A stretch of 64,000 nucleotides of DNA from contig NC_081849.1 in assembly GCF_963259705.1 (NCBI RefSeq), positions 54,532,093-54,596,092 on the forward strand, read 5' to 3'. This document shows positions 25,266 to 46,226 of the stretch, piece after piece. Made by a program: the position numbers and the translations under genes. Below the pieces are notes generated by a model that searched no databases, had not been told where the DNA came from, and was given only the letters and a program-made list of their open reading frames with translations. Within the stretch, counting starts at the first letter, position 1. The number at the start of each line of letters is the position of its first letter. The stretch is from Myotis daubentonii (taxonomy: Eukaryota > Chordata > Mammalia > Chiroptera > Vespertilionidae).

Positions 25266-26006
25266 CGCCTGCCTTCAGTATGCAAATTAGCCGCCATCTT
25301 GTTGCTTCAGGGTGGGGGTCCCCACTGGGGTGCCTGGCCAGTCTGGGTGAGGGGCTGAGGGCCGTTTTCAGGCTGGCAGGCGACTGAAGCTCTGAACTTC
25401 TCCTTTTTTTTATTATTTTTTTTATTCTGGGATTTACTTACCTTCTATGGCTGTCACTGGAGCTGAGAGCCAGCTTTAGCTCTGAGGCCCGGCTGCAGCT
25501 CTGAGACCTCGGCTGCTGAAAGCAGGGATCTGGGTTTGTTTGGGTTCTATAATTGTAACACTGTTGCGATCCTGCTGGCTGAAGCCCGGCTGACTGAAAG
25601 CAGGTTTCTGGGTTTTGTTTAACTTCTATAATTGCAACATTGTTTCTTAGAGTGCAAGCTCAGAGGCTGGCAGCGGCAGGCGGGGAACCTTGGCTTCCTC
25701 CATCACTGGAGCAAGCAAGCCTCCTGTTTGCTTCAGCTGCCTGGCTGCCGGCCGCCATCTTGGTTGGCAGTTAATTTGCATATCGCCCTGATTAGCCAAT
25801 GGGAAGCGTGTTGGAGCTATGGTTAATTACCATGTTTGTCTATTATTAGATAGGATTACATTACCATCTACCAACATATTAATTTTAAAATAACAAATTT
25901 GTTTTTTAAAATATTATCCACTTTAGGAATATCATTTTCTAAACTCTCTACTTAAGATTTCTATTAAGACAATAAAATTATATGGCTATAGACGTGCTTT
26001 TCTTTA

Positions 26007-26223
26007 TTTTTTAAAATATATTTGAATTGATTTCAGAGAGGAAGGAAGAGGGAGAGAGAGATAGAAACATCAGTGATGAGAGAGAATCATTGATTGGCTG
26101 CCTCCTACATGCCCCACACTCGGGATTGAGCCCACAACCTGGGCATGTGCCCTGGCAGAGAATTGAACCGTGACCTCCTGGCTCATAAGTAGATGCTCAA
26201 CCACTGAGCCATGCTGGCCGGTC
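26007..26223 (-). mobile_element. Ves SINE
   Basis: Tail complement TTGAATTGATTTCAGAGAGG, head complement CCACTGAGCCATGCTGGCCG. Full length. Confidence 0.9.
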
Positions 26224-26622
26224 TATACAGACGTGTTTCTAAAAATGGCTTTTTAAATTTATTCTTACTATCTGATATCTACCAGATATCTAATTATTTG
26301 GTATTTCACAGTTCTTTGAAACTATGTTTGACAAGTCCTTCAATAATCAGATGTCCTTTGTTTGAAGGTAAAATAATTGTAGGGCTCTGATAACTTATAA
26401 CTAAATCTCAAAAAATTATTTCTGAAGATAATTTTACCAAGGACAAGTAAGCTATTGCTCTTTAGTTTTCTGATTTTAGAAATTTAATTTTTTAAAATCT
26501 TCAAATAAATTATTTTAAATAAACATTAAAAACTTTGACTCCCTCACCAGCATTAATGAATATATATTAATATGTATACAGAAAAACTATCCTTAAAAAT
26601 TTGTTTTATTATTCAATTTTTA

Positions 26623-26754
<132 letters not shown>

Positions 26755-26791
26755 TTAGAAATATCAATTATTAAATTAATTATGCAAACTA

Positions 26792-28104
<1,313 letters not shown>

Positions 28105-28656
28105 CTTTACAATTGATACCATCTCCATAATATCCAAGGGGGCAGCGTCCACATCGGAAGTGACCATCAGTGGTTGGTACACAGGAAACACCCAGAAAGC
28201 AAGGCGATTCTGCACAAGTTGGTATTTTGGTTGACTCAGGCTTTTCTGGCAAAATAGTGATGGCTCTACTAACTGATGCTGCAAACCCATCCGTGTGCTG
28301 TGTGTAACCTTGGACAGACGTGATAACTTGATAATTATATCCTCCTGTCTCTGTTTGGACGGTGCCCTGGCTAATGTCCTTTACTTCATCATGGGAGCGG
28401 TTGGTGTTAATGCGTATAGAACTACGATTGTCCATAGGAACTTCTAGCTCCCCCAGACTGAGATTTGTACTCAGAGTATGAGCTGCATGTTTAAAACCTG
28501 ATATCTGATGAGAAATTGCCTTTGAATTATTCATTCGAGTTGTAACTGATTTTAATGAGAAGTACGAGATGTTGCTGGTTTTGGTAGTAACCGGACTGTG
28601 GGTAAAACTTGCCCCAGTTAATAAATGCTCTGTTGATGGCGACTGAGAATTTATAT
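28105..28656 (-). CDS. VWDE: VWDE exon 11 (linker plus TSP/COMP-like EGF)
   Basis: This 552-bp exon of 184 codons is phase 1 to 1. The acceptor GGTTATTTAG precedes ATATAAATT and the donor GTAGTA follows TGTAAAG. The first 140 residues are Ser/Thr-rich with several NxS/T sites (NISYF, NNSK, NRSHD), as expected for a glycosylated extracellular stalk. The last 40 residues form one EGF-like module: CAESPCFLGVSCVPTTDGHF, then CGRCPLGYYGDGINC. The GyyGDGinC ending is typical of thrombospondin/COMP-type EGF domains, which often bind calcium. The frame is fully open. Confidence 0.87.
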
Positions 28657-30094
28657 CTAAATAACCAGGAAAAAAATAAATGTTAGTCAATAATATTTAT
28701 TAAGGTTCTGCTCTACCCACAATATCAAATATTAAGTAATTCATTATTTCATTCAATATCTCTTGCATGTATAACACTGTACGAGGAGCCATGCAGTAAT
28801 GAGGAGTCAGCCCATAACTCCTGCTTTCAATAGACTTATAATCTATTTGACTACACAGTGTAACAATTAGAGGACAATAACTAATAGTTTTATTTAGAGT
28901 TAGAAATAGTCAACAAACATTTATTACCACCTAATACACAGTAGGCTCAAAGCAAAAGAAAGCCCAGCTCCATCCCTGAGAAACTTGGTGTTGTAAGGAT
29001 ATAGGCATGTGAGTAACTCATTTTAATGATCTGTGATCATTACTATAAAAGTGACAGCTATGGAACCTATAAGAGCATAGAGGAGTGGACAAGTTATTTT
29101 GCCTGGAAAGGTAAGGAAAGAAAATGAATGCTTATAGAAAATCAATTGATAATTATATAAATGCTATTTTGTATGAGAGGCAAAGAAAGAGGCAAAGAAC
29201 TGTGGCTCTAGTCATTTTATCAAAGTGACAAGACAGGATTTTATACCCTCATCTTTATTGATTGTTCAAGTAGGAATTAAACAGTTTTGTGTGTGTTCTT
29301 TGTAAGGATGGGTCGTCATTTTTTCTCTCTTCCAAGGTACTTTATTTTCCTTATTCAGTAACTCTTTTAAAAAGTTTCTTTGGTATGAAAAATCTAATAT
29401 TTTAGAATACGGGTAATTTTAAGCAGTGACTAGATATGTTTCTCTTTTATACTTTCTACTGTTGATTTAGGGTTGATTTTTGCAGTGTCTTCAGGCACAG
29501 CAATTCTCAAATCCCTTATAATATGAAAAAAGGGATAAATCAAATCAAAATCAGAAAAAGACATAAGAAAACAAACCAAAAGCAACAATAAAAAATAATC
29601 CTAATATAATTGATAAACAGAAACAAGGGCAATGAAATATTATGGTAATTTTGAGGACTTCATAAAACACAGAAATCATAGGGTTTCAGACTAATAGAGA
29701 AACAAGAGTGTACCAAATATAGCCCAAAAGAAAAATAAGAACAAAGTAGTTATCACAGTACAAAGAACAAGAGGACCCTGGATCCATCCTCAGGTCAACT
29801 GATAAAAAATCTGAGACAAATTAGTGTCCTCTTGTCCTGTCTTTGTGCACTGAAGGACTGCTCCTTCCCACCCCACACCGCTTCATATGAGTCATCTTCT
29901 TAGGAGAGTTTCTGGTTTTGAATTGAAGAAAGAAGTAGAGAAGAATTGGAATTAATTTCAGATTATGAAAAATACAGCAGAAGACATGGAGGGAGGAGTA
30001 TATTTTAGCAAATGCACATTAATAAAATGTATTGTTTTCTTTTGAAATTTAATATAATAAAATCTTAGGGTTCATGTTAAAGTAGGCATCAGAA
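28657..30094. other. VWDE intron, 5' part
   Basis: There is no clear recent repeat. The stretch at about 28760-29080 (TTTATTACCACCTAATACAC) looks like an old, diverged interspersed repeat that I cannot name. Confidence 0.35.
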
Positions 30095-30960
30095 ATATTG
30101 AAAAATTACAAAATAGAATTGTGAGGGGCTATTTACCTTAGCAATATTAAAGTGTATTATAAAGCCACACTAATCAAAATAATGCATTATTGGCATAGAA
30201 AAAGACCATTAGGTAATAAAAACATAATAGAAAGCTCAGAAATATATCTCAAGGTATATTTGAATTTAATATAAAAACATGGTATTAAATTTCAGTGTGA
30301 AAATATGGCTTATTTTAATAAATGATAACACATAACTGCTTATTTATCTGGAGGAAAAATATATAGGGCCTCTAACTCACAACATAAATTCCAGATGGAC
30401 TGAGAACTGAATGTAAAATATAAAATAATATAAAATAATGAATAGATACAGTATAAGAAAATTGAAGAGATTATATGCATAATGTAGAAGTTGGGAGATC
30501 TTTGGAAATGGAAGCTATAAATAAAAACTGTAATAAAAAATACCTGTATTTGACTACATAAAATTTTAATATTTCTGCATAAAAAGACAACATAGATAAA
30601 AGCAAGCCACTGAGATAAAGAAGATAATTTTAAGAACATGTAAAGTACTATTACAAATCAACAAAAAGTCAAACAGGAGTTATGAACAGAACAGGTAACA
30701 GAGAAGCAAATCTAAATAATTATATGAAAAAAACAATAAACAGATAACCTTTATCAAATTCTGTCCAGATAAAAACAGTAGGAAGATACAACTAAACAAC
30801 TGAACATAAGAAAAGAGAAAAAGCTACATATATGAGGATAATTTTAAATTATACAAGAATACTACATGCGATTTTAAATAAAAATTTGAAGTCTTGATGA
30901 AATAATGATTTTTAAATAAAATATAAATGACTAAATTGACCCAAGAAGTGATAGAATATA
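30095..30960 (+). mobile_element. Ancient L1 ORF2 remnant
   Basis: Phrases such as AAAGCCACACTAATCAAAAT, TTATTGGCATAGAAAAAGAC and GAAAGCTCAGAAATATATCT match the 3' part of L1 ORF2. It is heavily decayed, with stops in all frames, and belongs to an old L1M-type insertion. Confidence 0.65.
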
Positions 30961-31599
30961 GTTGAAATAATAATTACCATGAAAGAAACAGAAAATAATC
31001 TAAAATCACCTCCCAAAATGATTCAGGACAGGTGATCTATTGGGAAAAGATTTACAAAATAATCAAGGAAAGAATATTTTCCAAATTGTTGCAATGCACA
31101 GAAAGAGATGAAAAGTTTATAAACATTTGATCAGAGTGGCATAATCCTGTAGTAAATATTATTTATAAATATGCATAAAAATTTAAATGAAATAGCAAAT
31201 CAAATGTAGCTCTGTGGTTATATATTACTGCATTGGGATTAAATAGACCTGTATCTCTATCAATGTTATTATATTACATAATTACATTAAGATAATGAAG
31301 AAAATAATATAAAACAATGTTAAAAATGTAATTTGATACATTAAAACATTTTGAATAAGTTATTCAAAGGAAATGTTAACAGAAATCATAGCAACTTAAT
31401 AAATAATACTGAAAAACCAGGATAAAATTTAAAACCCACTCCTCATTTCAATCATTGACCAAGTATTATCAATTTGCTTCTTTAGTGTCTCTTTCATTTG
31501 TTATCTCCTCACCTTAGGTTAGGATATCTTCATGTCTTTCCTGTATATATTTGCAATATTGGTTTAACCCTTCTTCCCATCTTCAGACATGCACAGTTT

Positions 31600-31920
31600 T
31601 TTACCTGCAAGTGGTCCATCCTCCATACTGCTCTGAAACAGCCTTTTTCAAATGTAAACCTTATCCTGTTTCTCATAGTGTTTCAGTGGTCTGGACACTG
31701 GCTACCTCTCTAGATTCAATCCCTGCAGCAGCCCTCCTCCCAATAGACTTCAGGCATACCAAATTACTCACAGTGCCCAAGGTGTGCTGTGATGTTTGTG
31801 TGTGTGACGCCTCTGTACCTTTGCTCCTGCTCTTTCCTCTACCTCGAATGCCTTTCTCTTTCTGGATCAAATTTAGCTGTAGTGACACTACCTTTTGAAA
31901 GCTTTTTATTATCCCTCCAG
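31600..31920. mobile_element. LINE-2 fragment
   Basis: ACCTTTGCTCCTGCTCTTTC then CTCTACCTCGAATGCCTTTC resembles the 3' part of L2, whose consensus reads like ttgctcctgctgttccctctgcctggaatgccctt. It is an old mammalian repeat; the strand was not assigned. Confidence 0.55.
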
Positions 31921-32154
31921 GTAGACATGATTTCTACTATTCTAAGCACTTCTATCAAAAGACACAGGACACCATACTGAACTATGTGATTACCTGTCAT
32001 ATTCCCTGCTATTATACTTAAACCCATTAAATCAGAGTATATATGCTATATACAGAGTGAGCAAATGTAGGTTTACAGTTGTTTGTATGGAAAATAATAC
32101 AATAATTAATAATGATACAAAAATAAACTGTGTTTTATATACTTAACAACTGGA

Positions 32155-32347
32155 AACCTATTTTTTTGGGGGGCGGGGGCGGGGAGTAGAAGAGAGGAAA
32201 AGACAGAAATACCGATGTGAGAGAAACACATCGATTGGTTGCCTCCTGCATGAGCCGCTGCCAGGGCGTGTGCCCTTGACTGAGAATCAAACCATGACCA
32301 CCTGGTTTAAGGGTTGACACTCAACCATAGAGCCACACTGGCCATGC
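32155..32347 (-). mobile_element. Ves-family SINE
   Basis: A GGGGGCGGGG tract replaces part of the tail. Body AAACACATCGATTGGTTGCC, head complement ATAGAGCCACACTGGCCATG. Confidence 0.8.
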
Positions 32348-32833
32348 AAGATGACTACAGATTTTTAATGTGAGTAGTGAGAGGGACGAAGTTTGCATTT
32401 ACTGAGCTAGAAACACCTGCAGTTGAAAAAGGAAAGAATGGTGGTGATGGGAGGAAAATCAGGAGTTATTGGTTTACCTGTTAATGGAATCAAATAGACT
32501 TTAAAAACTTCTTTCTCTAATATATTGGGAGAAAATAGTTCCATGTAGATAAGTTAGAGAAAAAATTAAGCAAATTGGTATAATTAGCAAAATATAAACA
32601 TAGTCTTAAGAAAACTAAATTTGAGTTCTAGAAAAACTTATTCTCTGCCAGTAGAGGGATCAGCTGTGTGCCAAGTTCCCAAGGTCAAGAGAGCCATGCA
32701 TTTGCAAGGAACACAATGAGAACAAAGTGGGTGGAATGGAATGAGTGAGGGCAATAATAGCAGGGGGTAAGTTTTGACAGATAATTGTGTGCAAGATCAT
32801 GTTGTGCCTTACAGGCTATTATATGTGCTTCAG

Positions 32834-33045
32834 TTTTTTAAAATATATATATATATATTTTATTGATTTCAGAGAGGAAAGGAGAGGGAGAAAGAGAGAA
32901 AAAAAACATCAATGATGAGAGAGAGGCACACCCCACTCTGGGAATCAATCCTACAATCCAGGCATGTGCCCTTGAATGGAATCAAACCCGGGACCCTTTG
33001 GTCCACGAGCTACACTGTATCCACTGAGCCAAACCAGCTAGGGCT
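32834..33045 (-). mobile_element. Ves SINE
   Basis: The (TA)n-bearing tail complement, then TTTTATTGATTTCAGAGAGG. The head complement ACTGAGCCAAACCAGCTAGG ends at 33045. The middle is shortened. Confidence 0.88.
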
Positions 33046-33101
33046 GTGCTTCAGCTTTTACTCTGAATAAGATGCAACACTGTTGGAAAAATACTAATGT
33101 A

Positions 33102-33270
33102 CTAGAGGCCTGGTGCACGAATTCATGCACAGATCGGGTCAGGCCAGCTGGGGGGAGGGACAGTGGGCAGTTGGCTGGCAGGCCCAGCCCCCTGGTTGAA
33201 CTCCCAGTTGAATTCCAGGTCTAACTTCTGGTCAAGGGGACAATTTCCATTAGCCTTTTATCATATAGGA
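33102..33270 (-). mobile_element. Short nonautonomous Helitron
   Basis: A complete 169-bp element. On the minus strand it reads TCCTATATGATAAAAGGCTA to GTGCACCAGGCCTCTAG, with A before the 5' end and T after the 3' end. The 3' hairpin is GTGCATGAATTCGTGCAC. Confidence 0.9.
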
Positions 33271-33399
33271 TTAGTTAATATAATTTGTTTTCCCCCCTAT
33301 ATTATCTGTACAACCCTGCTAAAATACTGAAGGTAAAAAGAACAAAGATTATTTTCAGAATTAAATTACATTCACAGTATTGCAGTTGAAGAGTATTTA

Positions 33400-34455
<1,056 letters not shown>

Positions 34456-34495
34456 TCATCACTCATTTTAAGTCAAATATTAATTTACTTTCTTA

Positions 34496-34724
<229 letters not shown>

Positions 34725-34744
34725 TCATTTAGAATAATATGCAA

Positions 34745-34800
34745 TATTTAAAAAGGAGGACATCTGTAATACTTTCAACAATAAAGATAAACATAAAAAT
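34745..34800 (+). mobile_element. L1-type 3' tail fragment
   Basis: GGAGGACATCTGTAATACTT then TCAACAATAAAGAT is the extreme 3' end of bat L1-like elements, also seen at 48630 and 44520. Confidence 0.6.
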
Positions 34801-36838
<2,038 letters not shown>

Positions 36839-37038
36839 NNNNNNNNNNNNNNNNNNNNNNNNNNNNNNNNNNNNNNNNNNNNNNNNNNNNNNNNNNNNNN
36901 NNNNNNNNNNNNNNNNNNNNNNNNNNNNNNNNNNNNNNNNNNNNNNNNNNNNNNNNNNNNNNNNNNNNNNNNNNNNNNNNNNNNNNNNNNNNNNNNNNNN
37001 NNNNNNNNNNNNNNNNNNNNNNNNNNNNNNNNNNNNNN
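36839..37038. other. Assembly gap (200 N)
   Basis: A run of 200 undetermined bases in the intron upstream of VWDE exon 8. The exon itself starts at 36776 and is unaffected. Confidence 1.
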
Positions 37039-37303
37039 CTTCCATTTAAAACTTCTGTTTTTTATTATAACCATAAAGGATTCTTGCCTGTGGGATTGTT
37101 TCTACAACTTTGTATACTGGTTCGAACTTTTGGAGTATCATTCATTATTGGAGGGGATCTGCATCTATGCACTAATATTGAATAATTTTACTAACAATAA
37201 TAACCTTATACTTTTTTAAAAAGAATAAATTACCTTGCATCATGAAGAAAATTTTGACAACAATGAAATGTTCATATCATTTTTTAGGGACTTATTAAAA
37301 ACA

Positions 37304-37767
37304 CTAAAGGCCCAGTGCACAAAAATTTGTGCACTCAGGGGGGGGGGGGCCCTCAGCCCAGTCTGTGCCTTCTCACAGTCTCGGACCCCTTGGGGGATGT
37401 CCACCTGATGGCTGAGGCCCACTCCCCGGGGGGATCGGGCCTAAGCTGGCAGTCAGACATCCCTCTGGCAGCCCAGGAGCCCTCGGGGGATGTCCACTTG
37501 CCAGCGGGGAGCAGGGCCTAAGCTGCTGTCAGACATCCTTAGCACTGCTGAGGAGGCAGGAGAGGCTCCCGCCATCACTGCTGTGCTGGCAGCCGTCAGC
37601 CTGGCTTGTGGCTGAGCAGAGCTCCCCCTGTGGGAGTGCACTGACCACCAGGGGGTAGCTCCTGCATTGAGAGTCTGCCCCTGGTGGTCAGTGGTGTGTC
37701 ATAGTGACCAGTCATTCCCAGTCGTTCTGCTGTTAGGGTCAATTTGCATATTGCCCTTTTATTATAT
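37304..37767 (-). mobile_element. Nonautonomous Helitron, unit 1 of pair
   Basis: The 3' end CTAAAGGCCCAGTGCACAAA with hairpin is at 37304. The inner border TTGCCCTTTTATTATAT is at 37751-37767. A clear internal similarity to itself is CTCGGGGGATGTCCAC (twice). Confidence 0.82.
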
Positions 37768-38347
37768 GCCTGGTGCATGGGTGGGGGCTGGCTGGTTTGC
37801 CTGAAGGGTGTCCTGGATCAGGGTGGGGGTCCCGCTGGGGTGCCTGGCCAGCCTGGGTGAGTGGCTGATGGCTGTTTGTAGGCTGGTCAAGCCCCCCAGC
37901 AGGGACGTTCACCCCTTGAGGGTATGGCCAGCCTGGGTGAGGGGCTGATGGCTGTTTTCAGGCTGGACACAGCCCCTTCAGGGTGGGGGTCCCCACTGAG
38001 GTGCCTGGCCAGCCTGGGTGAGGGGCTGATGACTGTTTGCAGGCTGACCATGGCACCCAGCCACCCAAGCTCCCAGTGGAGGCTGGCTGGAAGCAGGTAT
38101 CTGGGATTTATTTATCTTCTATAATTGAAACTTTGTTGCCTTTAGTGGAGGCCACAGCCAGCCAGGGCAGACGGGAAGCTTGGCCTCCTCCATTGCCAGG
38201 GCAACCACGCCTCCTGCTTGCTCCAGCTGCTGGCCGCCATCTTGGTTGGGTTAATTTGCATATAGTTGCTCTGATTGGCTGGTGGGCGTGGCTTGGGGCG
38301 TAGCGATGGTGCAGTCAATTTGCGTGTTTCTCTTTTATTAGATTAGA
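37768..38347 (-). mobile_element. Nonautonomous Helitron, unit 2 of pair
   Basis: It starts GCCTGGTGCATGGGTGGGGG at the inner border and ends with (minus) TCTAATCTAATAAAAGAGAA at 38347, followed by T. It contains three copies of GCCAGCCTGGGTGAGGGGCT-type units. This is a third instance of the same two-unit arrangement. Confidence 0.82.
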
Positions 38348-38850
38348 TGAATTCTCCAGAACAGTATAACTGAATTTAAATCCTTCTGTGCAGATATTAG
38401 TAGCGGGATAGCTTACTTTCTTTTGGTCATGTTGTCTATTTTACTTTAAGATCCACAGGCAATATCCAGGTATTCATGATTGCTACAATAGATTTTTTCC
38501 CTGAGTGTCCTTGCCATGAATTAGAAGTGAGATTTTAAAATAATTATGTGTTAGTTTAATCATCTTGCCTTAAACCTTAAAGATTATTTCGGTATCACCT
38601 AGAAATGCAATACAGTATATATGTCTAGAGCAAAAAAATTAATCATTATTAAAAATAAATAGTCAAGATAAAATGATTGTTTGTAGTTGTAGGAATCTTA
38701 ATTTTTACAAATTCAGTCTCACAGCTAATTCATATATTTACTTAGAACTAGATTTTAAAGAAAAACCACCCCACACAAGTAAATTGGTATTTTGAAATAA
38801 GCCAGTGATGTCCATGCATGCCTTCCTTTTTAAAAAATTTTTTGTTTGTT

Positions 38851-39088
38851 AATACTCACCCAAGGATATTTTTCCATTGATTTTTTTTTTTTTTAGGGAG
38901 AGTGGAAGAGAGGGAAAGACAGAGAGAAATATCCATGTGAGAGAAGCACATCAATTGGTTGCCCCCTACACAGGGCCTGGGCTGGGGAGGAGCCTGCAAC
39001 CAAGGACCAAGTATGTGTCCTCAACCAGAATCGAACCCTTTGGTCTGCAGGCTGATGCTCTATCCACTCAGCCAAACTGGCTACGGCT
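38851..39088 (-). mobile_element. Ves-family SINE
   Basis: AATACTCACCCAAGGATATT then TTTCCATTGATTT at the tail side, head complement CACTCAGCCAAACTGGCTAC. This subtype has a longer 3' end than the others (also at 40.0, 50.1 and 55.5 kb). Confidence 0.87.
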
Positions 39089-39196
39089 ATACCTTCCTTT
39101 TTAATTTTTCAGTGAATAGGACTAAGAAATAATAAAATATTATCATTTTAAAAAATTCAAAGGAACACAAACTATTAAAAACAATTAAGGAAATTA

Positions 39197-39316
<120 letters not shown>

Positions 39317-39363
39317 TTAGTAATATATAATAAATTGCTTAGCAATACTAGTTATTTTTATCA

Positions 39364-39789
<426 letters not shown>

Positions 39790-39902
39790 TTAACACAGAA
39801 CATTAAAATGAGAGATTATTCTTAAATTACTTTTTCTTACTTAAAAAATATGGTTGTAGTTTTTGGCTAAATAAAACCAAAGTTGTAACTCTGCCTGATC
39901 TT

Positions 39903-39945
39903 ATAAGTACCACGCGCTAACCGATTGTGCCATTGGAGCTCCCCA
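39903..39945 (-). pseudogene. tRNA-Ile(TAT) 5' half, retroinserted
   Basis: On the minus strand, 39939 down to 39903 reads as the 5' half of tRNA-Ile-TAT (GCTCCAATGGCACAATCGGT to TAGCGCGTGGTACTTAT), stopping at the anticodon. It differs at about three positions from my memory of the human gene. Six bases (TGGGGA) precede the tRNA start. A 9-bp duplication, CCTGATCTT on the plus strand, flanks the insert at 39894-39902 and 39946-39954. There is no 3' half and no poly(A). Confidence 0.87.
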
Positions 39946-40038
39946 CCTGATCTTTACAAATACTCAGTCAACTTCAATATACACATATATATGTACATGC
40001 ATATTACTATTTCCAATAGTTTTTTTTTGGGGGGGGGT

Positions 40039-40310
40039 GTTAATCCTCACCTGAGGATAATTTTCCATTGATGTTTAGCAAGAGTGGAAAGAAGCGGGAG
40101 AGACAGAGAGAGGGAAACATCGAAGTGAGAGAGACATTGATTGGTTGCCTCCGCTACCGTCCCCTCTTCCTCTCCCCCCGCCCCCCCCCCTGCTATGGGA
40201 GCTGGGGATTGAGCATGCAACTGAGGTATGTGCCCTTGACCAGAATCGAACCTGGGACCCTTCAGTCTGTGAGCTAATGCTCTATCCACTGAGACAAACT
40301 GGCTAGGGCT
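40039..40310 (-). mobile_element. Ves-family SINE
   Basis: TAATCCTCACCTGAGGATAA at the tail side, head complement ACTGAGACAAACTGGCTAGG, with an internal CCCC-rich expansion near 40158-40190. Confidence 0.87.
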
Positions 40311-44425
<4,115 letters not shown>

Positions 44426-44434
44426 TTAAAAATT

Positions 44435-44562
44435 TGCTTAGCCATGGACATGAGCAATAGGGTAGTGATGACCTAGGGGGCGGGTAGAGGCTGGGAGGAG
44501 GGGAGAAAGGGGGAAAATGGAAGATATCTGTAATATTATCAACAATAAAAATATTTTTTAAA
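44435..44562 (+). mobile_element. L1-type 3' end, short
   Basis: GGGGGCGGGTAGAGGCTGGG, AGATATCTGTAATATTATCA, ACAATAAAAATA. Imperfect flanks AATTTGCTTA and AACTTGCTTA suggest a target duplication. Confidence 0.65.
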
Positions 44563-44876
44563 ACTTGCTTAATATTGAGAAATAATTTTATCTTTATAAA
44601 ATATTCAAGCCTCAATAAATTATTGTAGAATTTCTATTTAATATGTATTTAAAAGTGGATAATAAGTGATATAATCATTGAAAAAATGAAAATATTTCTA
44701 GAATAAAAGTAATCAATTTAAGAAAGAGACATTAAGTTACAAGCATTCATTGATAATAATCAGGAAATTGCTAGATTCAGATACTCATAGTTATTAAGAT
44801 TGCTGACTCATCCAATTATCACTGGATTTGGCACAATTACCAAGGAAAAAAGAAAAAGAAAAACATTCGTGCTTTA

Positions 44877-45299
<423 letters not shown>

Positions 45300-45586
45300 T
45301 CAGGGTTTTATATTAAGGGAAATAAAATACATTTAGAAAAATATCCTCTAGCAATCAGCAAAATAGCACATTCTTATTTTGATCCATAATCACATATATA
45401 TTGATAGAGAAATTCATCAGCTTATTAAGCTTATATTAATGTATATTGAATATGACTACCTAGAAAAGTCAAGCTCTTGAACAAAAAAGGTAATTTACCT
45501 TCTTTTCAGCTATTACCTTTTCTAAAAGATGGAACAAACAAAACAAGGTGTTCTACATTATAATTTTTTAATATTTTCTATTTGCT

Positions 45587-45993
45587 TTTTTTTCTTTATT
45601 GATTAAGGTATTATATATGTATCCTTATCCTCCCATGCCCCCCCCCCACTCATACCCTCACCCCCCTGGTGTCTGTGTCCATTGGTTAGGCTTATATGCA
45701 TGCATGCAAGTCCTTTGGTTGGTCTCTCCCCTTACCCCCACCCTCCCCTACCTTCCCTCTGAGGTTTGATGGTCTAATCGATGCTTCTCTGTCTCTGGAT
45801 CTATTTTTATTCATCAGTTTATGTTGTTCATTATATTTCACAAATTATTGAGATCATGTGATATTTATCTTTCTCTGACTGGCTTATTTTGCTTAGCATA
45901 ATGTTCTCCAGTTCCATCCATGCTGTTGCAAATGGTAAGAATTCCTTCTTTTTTACTGCAGCGTAGTATTCCATTGTGTAGATGTACCACATA
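45587..45993 (-). mobile_element. L1 3' end, antisense
   Basis: Poly(T) at the left, then the 3' UTR complement, then the ORF2 end complement (CTGACTGGCTTATTTTGCTT, CATCCATGCTGTTGCAAATG, GCGTAGTATTCCATTGTGTA). Similar ACATTA(T/C)AATTTTTT flanks indicate the duplication. Confidence 0.85.
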
Positions 45994-46226
45994 CATTACA
46001 ATTTTTTGTTACAAAGAAAACTGGTCATTATAATGTAAAATCAAATGACTTACAATTTTACTCTTCTAATTTACTCTTATAATTCAACTTGCCATTACTC
46101 TGGGTTGAAAGAGTTGTTCCTTATGGGAATGATTATACTATCTTAGTGAAATATACCAATGTTGAAAAACAGTCTTATTCTTTTCATTTTTCTATGAAAA
46201 TGTTTGGGGTTAAAAATGTTTGAAGA

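Larger units (their letters stand above)
23701..25855 (-). mobile_element. Long Helitron with foreign GC-rich interior
   Basis: The 3' end is at 23701 (CTAA, then the hairpin GTGCATGAAATTCGTGCAC on the plus strand). The 5' end (minus) TCCTATCTAATAATAGACAA is at 25855. The flanks are A and T, as required. The interior holds a piece of mariner-like MITE (23826-23933) and about 1.3 kb of GC-rich DNA unlike the other Helitrons here (23940-25270), including a 63-bp tandem repeat and what may be captured gene sequence. One minus-strand stretch reads CERAKRSLQAELK, a stop, then RLQAISAQEWLRKICLLAQK. I do not recognise the source gene. Confidence 0.75.

Noticed and set aside
24373..25387. Long frames in the Helitron interior
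   Set aside because: GC content and 63-bp repeats explain them. Possible captured sequence is noted as a finding, not as a gene.
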